Positions 1-9,216 of a stretch of DNA of 64,000 bases are shown piece by piece. The notes beneath the pieces were generated by a model, which did no database searches, was not told the origin of the DNA, and worked only from the letters and a program-made list of their open reading frames with translations. The stretch is taken from positions 25,597 through 89,596 of the forward strand of contig CAWHIL010000006.1 in assembly GCA_963829505.1 (NCBI GenBank), given 5' to 3'. The stretch comes from Roseiarcus sp963829505. Lineage in GTDB: Bacteria > Pseudomonadota > Alphaproteobacteria > Rhizobiales > Beijerinckiaceae. How positions within the stretch are numbered: the first letter of the stretch is position 1; every line of letters begins with the position of its first letter. Position numbers and translations under genes: made by a program.

Positions 1-1317
1 GAAGAAGCCGTCGGGCGTCATGGCCTCGGCCGTCTCCTGCGGCCGCTTCCAGTAGCCCTTCATGATGTTGGGGCCCTTGACGCAGATCTCGCCGCGCTCG
101 CCCATTGCGACCTCGCGGCTCGGGTCGGTGACGTCGATGAATTTCATCTCGGTGCGCGGATAGGGAAGGCCGCAGGAGCCGGGCCGTACCTTCTGGTCGC
201 GTGGCGTGAACGTGCCGATCGGCGACGTTTCCGTCATGCCCCAGCCTTCGGTTATCGGGCAGCCGATCACCCTGTCCCATTGCTCCTTGACCGCGACCGG
301 CAGCGGCGCGCCCCCGGAGGCGCAGAGGCGAAGCGAGGAGAAGTCCATCTTTTCGATCCCCGGCAGAGCGAGGATCGCCACATGCATCGTCGGCACGCCG
401 AGATAGACGGTGATCTTCTTGAGGCCGATGTCGCGCGCCGCCGCCGCCGCCTCGAACCGCGGGTGAACCACGAGTTCGTTGCCCATGCGGAAGCCGAGCA
501 GCATGACGACGGTCAGCGAATAGATGTGGAAGAGCGGCAGGACGCACAACACCCGCTCTTCGCCGTCGCGCAGCCCGTCCTTTTCGCTGCGCGTCAGCAC
601 CTCCATATAGAGCGAGCACGCTGCGGTCAGGTTGGCGTAAGTCAGCATGGCGCCCTTCGGCGCGCCCGTCGTGCCCCCGGTATAGGCGAGGACGGCGACC
701 TCGTCGGCCGGATCGCCGACCTTGTGGGGCTCATAGCGCCCGTCATTGTCGATAAGCGCGCTGAAGGCGATCCGGCGCGCGTCGTGGGCGACTTCGGCCA
801 GCATCTTCGAGGCCCCGAGGAAGGCGCGGACCGGCCCGGGCGCCGCGGCGAACTCGGCGAAATCGCCGACGATCACCGTCTTCAGCCGCGTCGTCTCGAG
901 GAGCTTGTCGGCGTGCGGATAGATCGAGGCGATGTCGACGGTGACGAGGATGTCGGTCTCGCTGTCGCCGACCTTGAACTCGAGCGCCGGAAGGGCGTCG
1001 AGCGGGGAATAATTGACGACCGTCCCGCCGGCCTTGAGGACGCCGAAGAAGGCGATGACGTAATGGGGCGTGTTCGGCAGGAGCATTCCGACATGGACGC
1101 CGGGCTTGACGCCGAGCTTGCGAAAACCGGCCGCGGCGCGGTCGGCGAGCGCGTTCAGTTCCGCGTAGGTGATGCGCCTGTCCATGAATTGCAGCGCCGG
1201 CCTGTCGCCGTAACGGGCGGCGGCGTTCTCGAGAACGCTCTGCACGGGGGCGATGTCGAGCGGCGCCTCGAAGCGCACGCCCGGCGGATAGGACTTGATC
1301 CAGGGATGGGCGGTCAT
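1..1317 (-). CDS. AMP-forming acyl-CoA synthetase (long-chain fatty acid-CoA ligase type), cut at window start
   Basis: Activates a carboxylic acid, probably a long-chain fatty acid, to its CoA thioester with ATP; cytoplasmic or membrane-associated. The frame is open from an ATG at 1317 to base 1 (439 codons), so the C-terminal part is missing. The AMP-binding P-loop reads YTGGTTGAPKGAML near residue 212, preceded by the usual N-terminal adenylation segments (TYAELN, GVLKAGGTVVNYSP) and followed by the EGWGMTET motif. The start ATG is followed by MTAHPWIKSYPPGV, the normal N-terminus of FadD-like ligases. Substrate choice cannot be read from the sequence. Confidence 0.9.
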   Translation of the reverse strand, partial: MTAHPWIKSYPPGVRFEAPLDIAPVQSVLENAAARYGDRPALQFMDRRITYAELNALADRAAAGFRKLGVKPGVHVGMLLPNTPHYVIAFFGVLKAGGTVVNYSPLDALPALEFKVGDSETDILVTVDIASIYPHADKLLETTRLKTVIVGDFAEFAAAPGPVRAFLGASKMLAEVAHDARRIAFSALIDNDGRYEPHKVGDPADEVAVLAYTGGTTGAPKGAMLTYANLTAACSLYMEVLTRSEKDGLRDGEERVLCVLPLFHIYSLTVVMLLGFRMGNELVVHPRFEAAAAARDIGLKKITVYLGVPTMHVAILALPGIEKMDFSSLRLCASGGAPLPVAVKEQWDRVIGCPITEGWGMTETSPIGTFTPRDQKVRPGSCGLPYPRTEMKFIDVTDPSREVAMGERGEICVKGPNIMKGYWKRPQETAEAMTPDGFF

Positions 1318-1507
1318 GCGTCTCCTCGTCTCTGCTCACCCGAAATCATGGCTTGCGGCCGGGGCTTATTCGCCCGTTCGCCGCAAGACCGGCCAATAGG
1401 CCCGCCCGTCGCAATTCCGTCAAGACCGGCGTTTCACGTAGTTGCGCCGTGACGGCGTTGCGGCGCAGGATCGCGTGAGGCGTCGGGGCGAACGGAGGAT
1501 CGAAGCG

Positions 1508-2218
1508 ATGGCGAACGGCAAAGCCCCTGTCTGCGCTGTTGTCGGCGTCGGCCCGAAGAACGGCGAAGCGCTCGCGCGCCGGTTCGCAGCCGACGGCTAT
1601 GCGGTTGCGCTGATGGCGCGGCAGAACGACCTGATTGCGAAGCTTGCCGGCGACCTGCAGCGCGCCAGAGCCTATCCTTGCGACGTGGCCGACGCGGCGT
1701 CGGTCGCCAAGGCCTTCGCCGCGACGCGCGCCGACCTCGGCGAGGTCGACGTTCTCATCTACAACGCCGGATCGGGCGTCTGGGGAAATATCGAGGAGGT
1801 GAGCGCGGAGGATTTCGAGCGCTCGTGGCGGGTCAACACGCTTGGTCTTTTCCATTGCGCGCGCGAAGTGATCCCGGCGATGCGCGCGGCGGCCAGGGGC
1901 GCAATCGTCGTCGTCGGCGCGACGGCGTCGCGCCGCGGCGTCGCGGGCACGGCCGCCTTCGCCCCGGCCAAGATGGCGCAGAAGGGCCTCGCGGAATCGA
2001 TGGCGCGCGGGCTGGGGCCGGCGGGAATCCATGTCGCCCTGATCGTCGTCGACGGGATCGTGTTCTCGCCCGCCGTGCAGGCGCGCTTTCCCGACCGCCC
2101 CGCCGACGCCTTCATCGCGCCCTCCGGCGTCGCCGACATCGCAGCCGCCCTCGTCGCCCAGGATCGCTCGGCGTGGAGCTTCGAGGTCGAGGCGCGCCCC
2201 TATTCCGAGAAATGGTGA
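1508..2218 (+). CDS. Short-chain dehydrogenase/reductase (SDR), Tyr-to-Phe active-site variant
   Basis: A 236-residue SDR fold protein. The nucleotide-binding glycine segment is GVGPKNG near residue 13, and NAG of the fold core is at about residue 86. The usual YxxxK catalytic motif reads FAPAK (F151, K155), so the general-acid tyrosine is replaced by phenylalanine. From memory a group of proteobacterial SDRs shares FAxAK, so this is probably a subfamily trait rather than decay; the reaction is unknown. Start ATG 1508 is chosen because GGAGG lies at 1494-1498; a longer frame begins at 1442 but its first 22 codons look non-coding. It faces away from the acyl-CoA ligase. Confidence 0.82.
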   Translation: MANGKAPVCAVVGVGPKNGEALARRFAADGYAVALMARQNDLIAKLAGDLQRARAYPCDVADAASVAKAFAATRADLGEVDVLIYNAGSGVWGNIEEVSAEDFERSWRVNTLGLFHCAREVIPAMRAAARGAIVVVGATASRRGVAGTAAFAPAKMAQKGLAESMARGLGPAGIHVALIVVDGIVFSPAVQARFPDRPADAFIAPSGVADIAAALVAQDRSAWSFEVEARPYSEKW

Positions 2219-2412
2219 GCTTCGAGGCCAATTCACCGTTCACCCGTGACAATATCCGAGGTATGGTGAGCCGCTTTCGTCGATTGTTTCATGCCTGAAT
2301 TTTCGCGCCTGAACCCTTGAGCGGCGCGCCGGACGGACGATACGAGCGGGGCGCGATCCCACGCGCCTTGCGGGCCCGCCCGGATCGCCGCAAACCAGAC
2401 AGGAGCGCCGAC

Positions 2413-2781
2413 GTGCAGGCCAAGCGCCGCGTCCTCGTCGTGGACGACAACCAGGATGTAACCGACAGCCTCGTCCTCGTGTTCGACACATTGGGGGTCA
2501 TGGCGCGCGGGGTCTATGACGGCCCCGCCGCGCTCGACGCCGCGGCGGATTTCAAGCCCGACGTCGTCTTCCTCGACCTCGGAATGCCGGGCATGGACGG
2601 ATACGAAACCGCGCGGCGCCTGCGACAGATCTTCGCCGGGCGCGATGTTCTGATCGTCGCGCTCACCGGCTGGGGAGACCCGGAGCACCGGCGCCTCAGC
2701 GCCGAGGCCGGGTTCGACGAGCATCTGGCGAAGCCGGTCGACGTCGAGGTGCTGCGAAGGGTCGTCGAGCGGCGGCGGTAA
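2413..2781 (+). CDS. Single-domain response regulator (CheY-like receiver)
   Basis: A stand-alone receiver domain of 122 residues. The acidic pocket is D11/D12 (LVVDDN), the phosphoacceptor is D55 (VVFLDLGMPGMDG), the switch threonine is T85 (ALTG) and the conserved lysine is K107 (LAKPVD). There is no output domain, so it should act by protein contact or in a phosphorelay. GTG at 2413 is preferred because a good ribosome site (AGGAGC at 2401-2406) precedes it; an alternative TTG start at 2317 would add 32 low-complexity residues. It converges with the PDZ/GAF sensor-like gene downstream. Confidence 0.85.
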   Translation: MQAKRRVLVVDDNQDVTDSLVLVFDTLGVMARGVYDGPAALDAAADFKPDVVFLDLGMPGMDGYETARRLRQIFAGRDVLIVALTGWGDPEHRRLSAEAGFDEHLAKPVDVEVLRRVVERRR

Positions 2782-2799
2782 GGGACGGCGAGGTCCGCA

Positions 2800-4617
2800 T
2801 CACGCGCCGAGCGCGGAGGCGCCGAGAATGTGCTCGAGCCGCGCGACGCGCTCGCGCAGGGCCTCGCGCTCGACCTCTGCGTAGGCGCTGTCGGCCTCGC
2901 GCGCCAACGCCGCGAGCAGTTCGCGCTCCGGGCCGTCGAGCGCAGTCCCGGCCTCGTGGGCGCTGTAGAGCGCGAGGGCGAAACGCCGGCGGGCGTTGCC
3001 GATCGGAACGGCGAGCGCGGGCCTGCCGAGATCGTCGGGCCAGCCGGCCGCGTCGCTCGGCAGCCTGAGGGCGAAGGGCGCCTCGGGCGGCCATTCCGGC
3101 AGCGGCGGCGCGCCGTAGCGGAGTTCCTCGACGAGCCCCTCGCCCCAGCCGGCGCTTTCGTGGCGGCGGACGACGCCGCCCTCCTCGCGAAACACCGCGG
3201 CCGAGACAAGGCGGAGCGCCTTCATTGGCTCCGTGACCAGCACGCGCTCGATCTCGGCGACGCTCTTCGCCTCGGAGATTGCATGGCGGGCCTCGCCGAG
3301 GCGCCGCTCGGCTTCGCGGAAATTGCGGTCGAACAGCCAATCCGCCAGTTCCGTCGCCCGCTCGTGGGTGCGCGAGATGACGTAGATGAGAACCGAGGCG
3401 ACCAGCATCCACGCCCATTCGGGCAGCGACGTCCATTCGTTGATCGTGTTCAGTTCCTCGTGGATGAAGAAGGCGGGAAGGCTGAGCAGCAGGCCGAGCA
3501 CGGTCGCGCGCCGGAGCGGCGTCCAGACGCTGACCACCGTGCGCCGCCGCACCGCCTCGACGACGAAAAGGCAGAGCACGCCGTTGACGAGGTAGAAGAA
3601 CCCCGAGATGTCGTCGGTCGCCGCGCCCGCGCCGAACAGGCTGTAGGGCAACGACGTCTCCTGCCAGAGTTCGCCGATCAGGCTCGCCGGAAGCCCGATC
3701 AGGCAGCCCCAGATCACCCAGCGCAGGCGCTGGTAGTCGCGCGGCGTCAGGTCCTTGCGGCGCAGCACGAGAATCGCGATCGCCGCGGCGCTGATGGCGA
3801 AGCCGACGAGCAGGCTGCCGCGCATGGCGAATTCGGTCGGAACGCCGAAGACGCTGCCAAGGCTCAGGAGCTCGATGGCGAGGAACGCGGCGGCGAGCGC
3901 GGGCAGCCAGTGTTGGAGCGTGCGCCATCGGCCCTCCGCGCGATCCACCGGCGCCCGGAGCGCAAAGAGGATGAGGCCGGCATAGCCGGCGGCCTGGAGC
4001 ACGCAGGTCAGAATGTTGAAGGCGAGCAGCGCCGGCGGCCACTGCTGCAGCCAGGCCTCCGCCTGGTCGGTGAAGCCGGGGTTGAAATACATCACATAGA
4101 GGAAGAAGCCCCAGGTCATCGGGCCGGGACGGATCCACACGAGATAGGCCGCGCCGAGGACGACGAGGATGCCCGCGGTCTGGGTCAGCGCCAGAACGAT
4201 GTCGACCGCGACCGAGCGCGGCCTTGGCTTGGCGACGAGCCGCACCTCGCGGCCTGGCTCATCGCCGCGCGGCTGAAGAACGAGGGTCGCCGGCCGGCCG
4301 GGCAAGGCGTAGGTGACGCCGCCCCAAAGCGCGAGGCCGCTTGCGCAACGCTCCGTGTCGATTGGGATGCAGCGCATCGCCCGGAGGTCGAGCCTGTCGC
4401 CGATCCTCAACCCCGCCTGGGCCGCCGGCGATTCCTCCTCGGAGGCGAATGGGCCTTCGATGTCGTAGATCAGGCCGTCGGCGTTGGTCGCGAGGCCGAA
4501 CGAGCCGAGCGGCCGCACGATCCGCAAATAGTCGGGCGCGATCGTGGCGATCGCGTACAGCGCCAGCAGCGCCAGGACGACGCGGCCGAACCATCTTCCG
4601 GCAATTGCTTCGTTCAT
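2800..4617 (-). CDS. PDZ / multi-membrane-span / GAF-like sensory protein without kinase domain
   Basis: A 605-residue membrane protein. A first hydrophobic segment (about residues 8-25) is followed by a PDZ-like periplasmic domain (about 40-130, with GLRIGDRLDL), then roughly eight hydrophobic spans to about residue 400, then a soluble C-terminal part (about 420-600). This tail has a linker helix and a GAF-like fold, and ends in a coiled coil (ALRERVARLEHIL). No histidine-kinase, GGDEF or other output motif is visible, so it may sense a signal and pass it to a partner. Start ATG 4617 lies 17 bases after the acetyltransferase stop, which suggests one transcript. I do not recognise a characterised homologue. 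Confidence 0.75.
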   Translation of the reverse strand: MNEAIAGRWFGRVVLALLALYAIATIAPDYLRIVRPLGSFGLATNADGLIYDIEGPFASEEESPAAQAGLRIGDRLDLRAMRCIPIDTERCASGLALWGGVTYALPGRPATLVLQPRGDEPGREVRLVAKPRPRSVAVDIVLALTQTAGILVVLGAAYLVWIRPGPMTWGFFLYVMYFNPGFTDQAEAWLQQWPPALLAFNILTCVLQAAGYAGLILFALRAPVDRAEGRWRTLQHWLPALAAAFLAIELLSLGSVFGVPTEFAMRGSLLVGFAISAAAIAILVLRRKDLTPRDYQRLRWVIWGCLIGLPASLIGELWQETSLPYSLFGAGAATDDISGFFYLVNGVLCLFVVEAVRRRTVVSVWTPLRRATVLGLLLSLPAFFIHEELNTINEWTSLPEWAWMLVASVLIYVISRTHERATELADWLFDRNFREAERRLGEARHAISEAKSVAEIERVLVTEPMKALRLVSAAVFREEGGVVRRHESAGWGEGLVEELRYGAPPLPEWPPEAPFALRLPSDAAGWPDDLGRPALAVPIGNARRRFALALYSAHEAGTALDGPERELLAALAREADSAYAEVEREALRERVARLEHILGASALGA

Positions 4618-4634
4618 GCGCTCACGAGGGCGCC

Positions 4635-5177
4635 CTACGATCGGGCCTTGAGGATCTTGTACATGATCCGCGTCGCGTCGTAGCGGTCGGCGAAGGCGTC
4701 GCGGGCGTAGAGGGGAATGACGCCGGCGCTCTCGTAGCCGAGCGAGCGGTAGAGCGTCTCGGCCGCCTCGCCCGCGGTGTCGAGGGTGACGAGCCAACGC
4801 CCGGAATGCGCGGCGCGCCGCTCGATCTCGGCCATCAGCGCGCGCGCGACGCCTAGCCGGCGGAAGCGGGGGTCGACAAGCACTTTCGAGACCTCGGCGT
4901 GATGGCGCTTGCTCGGCATTCCGTCGAGGTCGAGCTGGGCCGTGCCGGCGAGGTCGCCGTGGATATGGGCGACGAGCGCGATCCGGCTGCCCGCGGCGAG
5001 CGCCGGGGCGACCTTGTCGAGCCAGTATGCGCGCGCGGCCTCGATCGTGAGCGGCGCCAGGAAGCCGACGCTCGCGCCTTCCCCGACGCAGGCGACGAGG
5101 ATCTCGGCGAGTCGATCGAGGCTTTGCGCGAGCGAGGCGGGATCGAGGGCGGCGATGGCGAGCGGGGCGGAGGACAT
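4635..5177 (-). CDS. GNAT-family N-acetyltransferase
   Basis: About 180 residues with the GNAT acetyl-CoA pyrophosphate loop RRLGVARALM (R/Q-x-x-G-x-A) preceded by the beta4 strand SKVLVDPRFR, and a C-terminal LYRSLGYE helix typical of the family. The acceptor substrate is unknown. Start ATG at 5177 (MSSAPLAIAAL) is preferred; an in-frame ATG at 5195 would add six residues. The gene sits between kup and the PDZ sensor-like gene on the same strand with short gaps, so the three may be co-transcribed. Confidence 0.83.
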   Translation of the reverse strand: MSSAPLAIAALDPASLAQSLDRLAEILVACVGEGASVGFLAPLTIEAARAYWLDKVAPALAAGSRIALVAHIHGDLAGTAQLDLDGMPSKRHHAEVSKVLVDPRFRRLGVARALMAEIERRAAHSGRWLVTLDTAGEAAETLYRSLGYESAGVIPLYARDAFADRYDATRIMYKILKARS

Positions 5178-5244
5178 GGGTGGAGAGCCAATCACGTCCG
5201 GGCGCGCGTCGTCCAGTGAGGGCCGGCCAGCGCCAAGGGACCCT

Positions 5245-7206
5245 CTACCGCAGCCGCACCGGGATAACCTCGATCGTGAGCTGCACCTCGTCGCCGAGGC
5301 CGTAATAGGAATAGGCGGGGCGCGAGACGGCGCGAAGGAAGAGGAAGAGGCTGAGCCTCAGGCGCTTCAGGAGGCCGCTCCGGCGCCCGGGCAGGAGGTG
5401 GTCCTGCATGACATGCACGATCCACTGATGCGGGTCGGTCGGCAGGTCGATCGCGTGATGGCGAGCGAGGTCTTCGAGCGCCTTCTCCACGTCCGGCTCC
5501 TCGAGGAAGCCGAAGGCGAGTTCGACGCCGATCACCCCGCCCTTGCCGGCCGGGCGGTCGAACACGGTGACCTGATAGCGGCTGCCGTGGATATAGGGCG
5601 TTTTCTTGTGGCTGACCTCGACGAAGATGAGGTTGCGCGGCAGCATGCCGGTGCGCTCGGCGATGAGGCGGATGAGCGAGGGCGCGCGGTCGGCAAGCCC
5701 GCGCACGGGGCGCGGCGACATGATGACCGCGTTGCGCTCGAGAAAGGTGCGGCTCGCGCGGTGGAGCGAGACGACCTCAGACATCGTCAGCGTCGCCTTT
5801 GCGTTGTGGGCGGCGTAGGTCGCCTTGCGGCCCCAGCGCCAGGTCGCCATCATGGCGAAGGCGACGGCGCCGACCGCGATCGGCACATAGCCGCCCTCCG
5901 GCAGTTTGAGCAGGCTCGCGGCGAAGAAAGCGGCGTTGAGGGCGGCCAGCGGGCCCCAGACGAGCGCGGTCATCGGCCCGCTCCACCGCCACACGCGAAG
6001 CGCGATCGGGATCATCGCGATGGAGGTGATCACCATGACGCCGGAAACCGCGAGACCGTAGGCCGCGGCCAGCGCCGAACTCGAGCCGAAGGCCAGCACA
6101 AGCGCGACGCAGCCGATCAGGAGCGCCCAGTTGACGGCCGGGATATAGACCTGCCCCTCGTGCGCGTGGTGGGTATGCTCGATGTCGAGGCGCGGAAAGA
6201 GGCCGAGCCGGATCGCCTGCGACACGAGCGAGAAAGCGCCGGAAATCAGCGACTGCGAGGCGATCACGGTGGCCGCGGTCGCGAGACCCACCATCGGCAT
6301 GAGCAGCCGGTCGGGGCAGAGGGCGAAGAAGAGTTTTTCGTCCCCCCCGGGCGCAAAGTCGATGAGCCGGGCGCCCTGGCCGAGGTAGTTGAGGATGAGC
6401 GCGGGAAAGACGATCGCGAACCAGGAGAGGCGGATCGGCAGGGCGCCGAAATGGCCGAGGTCAGCGTACATCGCCTCGCCCCCGGTCACCACCAGCATCA
6501 CCGCGCCGAGCAGCATCAGCGCCTGAAGGATGTTGGCGCGGGCAAGGAAGGCGATCCCGTGGACGGGATTGAAGGCCGCGAGGATCCGGGGCTCGGCCGC
6601 GACCGCCGCCGCCCCCAGCGCTGCGATGGCGACGAACCAGACGAGGACGATCGGGCCGAACACCGCGCCGACCCCCGACGCGCCCTTGTACTGAACGGCG
6701 AAGAGCCCGATCAAGAGTCCGAGCGTCACGGGGACGACGGCGGAGGCGAACTGGGGCGCGGCGACCCCGAGGCCCTCGACGGCGGAGAGCACGCTGATCG
6801 CCGGTGTGATCATGCCGTCGCCGATGAGCAGGCCGGCGCCGGCCATCAGCGCCCAGAGCAGGACCCGGGCGCGCCGGTCCTTGCGGTCGTGCAGGAGGCC
6901 GTAGAGGGCGAAGACGCCGCCCTCGCCGTCGTTCTGCGCCCGGAGCACGAGGAGCGCGTATTTCACCGACACGATGAGCGTGATCGTCCAGACGACCAGC
7001 GAGACGGCGCCCAGCGCGTCCTCAGGCGTCCGGCCGGGGGCGACCCGGAAGATCTGGTCCATGGCGTAGAGAGGCGAAGTGCCGATGTCGCCGTAGACGA
7101 CGCCGAGCGCGCCGAGCGCCAGCGGCGCGGCGCCCCCTTTGGGCGCGTGGTCGCGGGTCCGCGTGGCGGCGCCCGCATTTCGGGTCGGTTCTGCGACGAG
7201 GGACAT
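5245..7206 (-). CDS. kup: Kup-type potassium:proton symporter
   Basis: Low-affinity potassium uptake protein of the inner membrane, 653 residues, a normal Kup length. The signature LGVVYGDIGTSPLYAMDQIF is near the N-terminus, followed by about twelve hydrophobic spans and a C-terminal cytoplasmic domain of about 150 residues. Start ATG 7206 (MSLVAEPTRN) places the signature about 35 residues in, as usual; the frame is open further upstream but that part is not coding-like. Transcribed divergently from the small membrane protein at 7340. Confidence 0.93.
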   Translation of the reverse strand: MSLVAEPTRNAGAATRTRDHAPKGGAAPLALGALGVVYGDIGTSPLYAMDQIFRVAPGRTPEDALGAVSLVVWTITLIVSVKYALLVLRAQNDGEGGVFALYGLLHDRKDRRARVLLWALMAGAGLLIGDGMITPAISVLSAVEGLGVAAPQFASAVVPVTLGLLIGLFAVQYKGASGVGAVFGPIVLVWFVAIAALGAAAVAAEPRILAAFNPVHGIAFLARANILQALMLLGAVMLVVTGGEAMYADLGHFGALPIRLSWFAIVFPALILNYLGQGARLIDFAPGGDEKLFFALCPDRLLMPMVGLATAATVIASQSLISGAFSLVSQAIRLGLFPRLDIEHTHHAHEGQVYIPAVNWALLIGCVALVLAFGSSSALAAAYGLAVSGVMVITSIAMIPIALRVWRWSGPMTALVWGPLAALNAAFFAASLLKLPEGGYVPIAVGAVAFAMMATWRWGRKATYAAHNAKATLTMSEVVSLHRASRTFLERNAVIMSPRPVRGLADRAPSLIRLIAERTGMLPRNLIFVEVSHKKTPYIHGSRYQVTVFDRPAGKGGVIGVELAFGFLEEPDVEKALEDLARHHAIDLPTDPHQWIVHVMQDHLLPGRRSGLLKRLRLSLFLFLRAVSRPAYSYYGLGDEVQLTIEVIPVRLR

Positions 7207-7339
7207 CGACTTCTCGTTGGATGTCAGTGTGCAGGACCGGGCGCCGGCCCGCAATGCGCTTCGGGCGCGACACTTGCGCCCACTTGCCACATGGTTTAGG
7301 GCCCGCCGGGATCCTCGAGGCTTCCGGAGACAAACGAGC

Positions 7340-7585
7340 TTGGCCGCAGCAGCGCCCACAAAGCCGATCAATTGGCTGAACGTGTCGACGCTCGTCAGCG
7401 TCGCGATCCTGGTCGGGACGGAGCTCATCGGCGCGGGGGCGGCGGCCGGCTGGGCGATCGGCGGCCTTTTCGGGCTCGGCGAGACGATCGCCCATGCCCT
7501 TCAGGGCGTCTTCGTCATCCTCGCGCTTGTTGGGCTGTTCTACTTCCTGCGCGCCGCCGCCGCGCATGAAGTGCTGCGGGGGTAA
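7340..7585 (+). CDS. Small two-span membrane protein, conserved hypothetical
   Basis: An 81-residue protein with two hydrophobic helices (STLVSVAILVGTELIGAGAAAG and ALQGVFVILALVGLFYFLRA). It starts at TTG 7340, behind a CCGGAGA ribosome site at 7324-7330. Similar short proteins are common in Rhizobiales; no function is known to me. It is divergent from kup with about 130 bases between. Confidence 0.65.
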   Translation: MAAAAPTKPINWLNVSTLVSVAILVGTELIGAGAAAGWAIGGLFGLGETIAHALQGVFVILALVGLFYFLRAAAAHEVLRG

Positions 7586-7671
7586 AAGTCCACACTCGAC
7601 TTTCGCACGCTCGGGCTTCCGCCGCTTGTGATTGCGTGCGATGGTAGAAAGAGAGACGGGCGAGGGTAGAC

Positions 7672-7932
7672 ATGTCCCTGAACATCAAGAACCCCGAGGC
7701 CCACGCGCTTGCCGAGCGCGTCGCCAAACTGACGGGCGAGACGATGACCGAGGCGGTGACGGTCGCGCTGCGCGAGCGGCTCGAACGGATCGAGCGCAAG
7801 CAGGGTTTCGACGAAGACCGATTCCAGAGGCTGAAAGCGCTGGTTTCCGGCAGCCGTGAGCTTTGGCGGGAGCCGTACCTTTCCGCTGAGCACGGCGATC
7901 TGCTCTACGACGAGAACGGTCTGCCCAAATGA
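7672..7932 (+). CDS. vapB: VapB-type antitoxin (PSK/Rv0623-like)
   Basis: An 86-residue antitoxin. The N-terminal ribbon-helix-helix-like part (MSLNIKNPEAHALAERVAKLTGETMTEAV, shown here only as its opening) binds DNA; the C-terminal tail ending DENGLPK wraps the toxin in this family. The stop overlaps the start of the PIN toxin (ATGA at 7929-7932), the standard translational coupling. It should bind its own promoter together with VapC. Confidence 0.88.
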   Translation: MSLNIKNPEAHALAERVAKLTGETMTEAVTVALRERLERIERKQGFDEDRFQRLKALVSGSRELWREPYLSAEHGDLLYDENGLPK

Positions 7933-8321
7933 TCGTCGACTCCTCGGCGCTCGCCGCCATCCTCAAACAGGAGCCGAAGTGGGAAGATCTGCTCCAGGCG
8001 CTGACGGCGGAGTTGAGCGTGAAGCGGCTGTCAGCCGCAAACTACCTCGAGACCGCGATCGTTGTTGACGCCAACCGAAGTCCGCTCTTGTCGCGTCGAC
8101 TGGATGCGCTGCTGGCGGACACCGACGTCACCGTCGAACCGGTGACGCGCGAACAGGCCGAAATCGCCCGCGCCGCCTACCGCGACTTCGGCAAAGGCAG
8201 CGGACATCCGGCAAGCCTCAACTTCGGCGATTGCTTCGCCTACGCGCTCGCCAAGGACAAGCGCGAGCCGCTCCTCTTCAAGGGCGACGACTTCTCCAGG
8301 ACCGACGTCGAAGTTGCGTGA
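7929..8321 (+). CDS. vapC: VapC toxin, PIN-domain ribonuclease
   Basis: 130 residues of a PIN-domain endoribonuclease. The acidic metal-binding residues are visible: D4 in MIVDSSALAAIL, a glutamate in AANYLETAIV, and the aspartate in NFGDCFAYALAK near residue 100. A final aspartate lies in LLFKGDDF. Its partner is the VapB immediately upstream, overlapping by four bases. The target RNA is unknown. Confidence 0.9.
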   Translation: MIVDSSALAAILKQEPKWEDLLQALTAELSVKRLSAANYLETAIVVDANRSPLLSRRLDALLADTDVTVEPVTREQAEIARAAYRDFGKGSGHPASLNFGDCFAYALAKDKREPLLFKGDDFSRTDVEVA

Positions 8322-8393
8322 CGTAGGACGCGGTCGTCGACCGCGCCGGCGGGGTCAGCAACCTGGTCAGCAACCCCGCCCGACAATCCCGCC

Positions 8394-9062
8394 TCAGGCC
8401 GCCTCGTTCCACAGACGCCGGAGCGGGCTTGCGTCCTCCTCGATTTTGGCGAAGCGGCCGACCGGCTCGAGAAAGTAGTTGTCGGTCAGGTCGTCGTTGA
8501 CCTGGCTGACCTCGCCGACCAGCACGATTCCGTGCCCCGGCTCGGCGGTGAAGCGGTGATAGACGCCGCGCTCGACGGTGACGCTCTCGCCGGGTTTGAG
8601 CAGCAGCTTCTCCCAAGGCTTGAGCGTCCGCTCGGCGCCGTCGACGAAGACCTTGACCTCGGCCTCGGTCGGGCGGCCGTCGCGGTCGCTTTGGGCGAAT
8701 TCCATCGCCAAGAGGCCGCCGCCGCGATTGATGATGTCCTCCATCTTCACCTTGTGGCGATGCGACGGGCAGACCTGCCCCTCGCCCATGACGATGAGCT
8801 TTTCCGCATAGGGCTTGCCCCGGGCGTCGCTCTGGATGCCGTTGCGGACGCAGAAGAGCGTGATGCCGAGCCTGGCGAAGTCGCCCTTGCCGAAGTCGGT
8901 GACGTCCCAGCCCATCTGGTGCTCGCGCAGGTATTTGGCGGTCGCGCCGCCCTTGGCGTAATCCTCCGCCGTCCAGTGCGCCCAGGGCGGCAGACGCCAG
9001 CGGTGCTCCTCGATGAGCGCGATCGCCCGCGCGATGGCCGCATTGATCTCCGAGCGTTTCAT
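8394..9062 (-). CDS. D-lyxose/D-mannose ketol-isomerase family protein (cupin)
   Basis: A 222-residue cupin-type sugar isomerase of the D-lyxose isomerase family. The metal ligands are in CPSHRHKVKMEDII (two histidines and the glutamate) and in the later VYHRF. Start ATG 9062 has a strong ribosome site (GGAGGAG) upstream. It would interconvert an aldose and ketose such as D-lyxose/D-xylulose or D-mannose/D-fructose. No sugar transport or kinase gene is adjacent, so the physiological substrate is not clear. Confidence 0.82.
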   Translation of the reverse strand: MKRSEINAAIARAIALIEEHRWRLPPWAHWTAEDYAKGGATAKYLREHQMGWDVTDFGKGDFARLGITLFCVRNGIQSDARGKPYAEKLIVMGEGQVCPSHRHKVKMEDIINRGGGLLAMEFAQSDRDGRPTEAEVKVFVDGAERTLKPWEKLLLKPGESVTVERGVYHRFTAEPGHGIVLVGEVSQVNDDLTDNYFLEPVGRFAKIEEDASPLRRLWNEAA

Positions 9063-9216
9063 CGGCTCTCCTCCCTCAGCGCGCACGCCCGACCGGCGAA
9101 CGTTCGAAGCGCGTATCCGAGCTTGACGCACCGCGCAATCGGGAATCAAGCTTGCGGCGCGCAACAGGGGCGATGCGGCGGAACGATCCCCGTGACCCCC
9201 GTCAAGGCTCGGAGCT

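Noticed and set aside
280..1452. A plus-strand frame of 390 codons opposite the acyl-CoA ligase
   Set aside because: The minus strand carries the ligase with the AMP-binding motif; the plus frame is compositional.
4909..7299. A plus-strand frame of 796 codons opposite kup
   Set aside because: Antisense shadow; the minus strand encodes a clear Kup protein.
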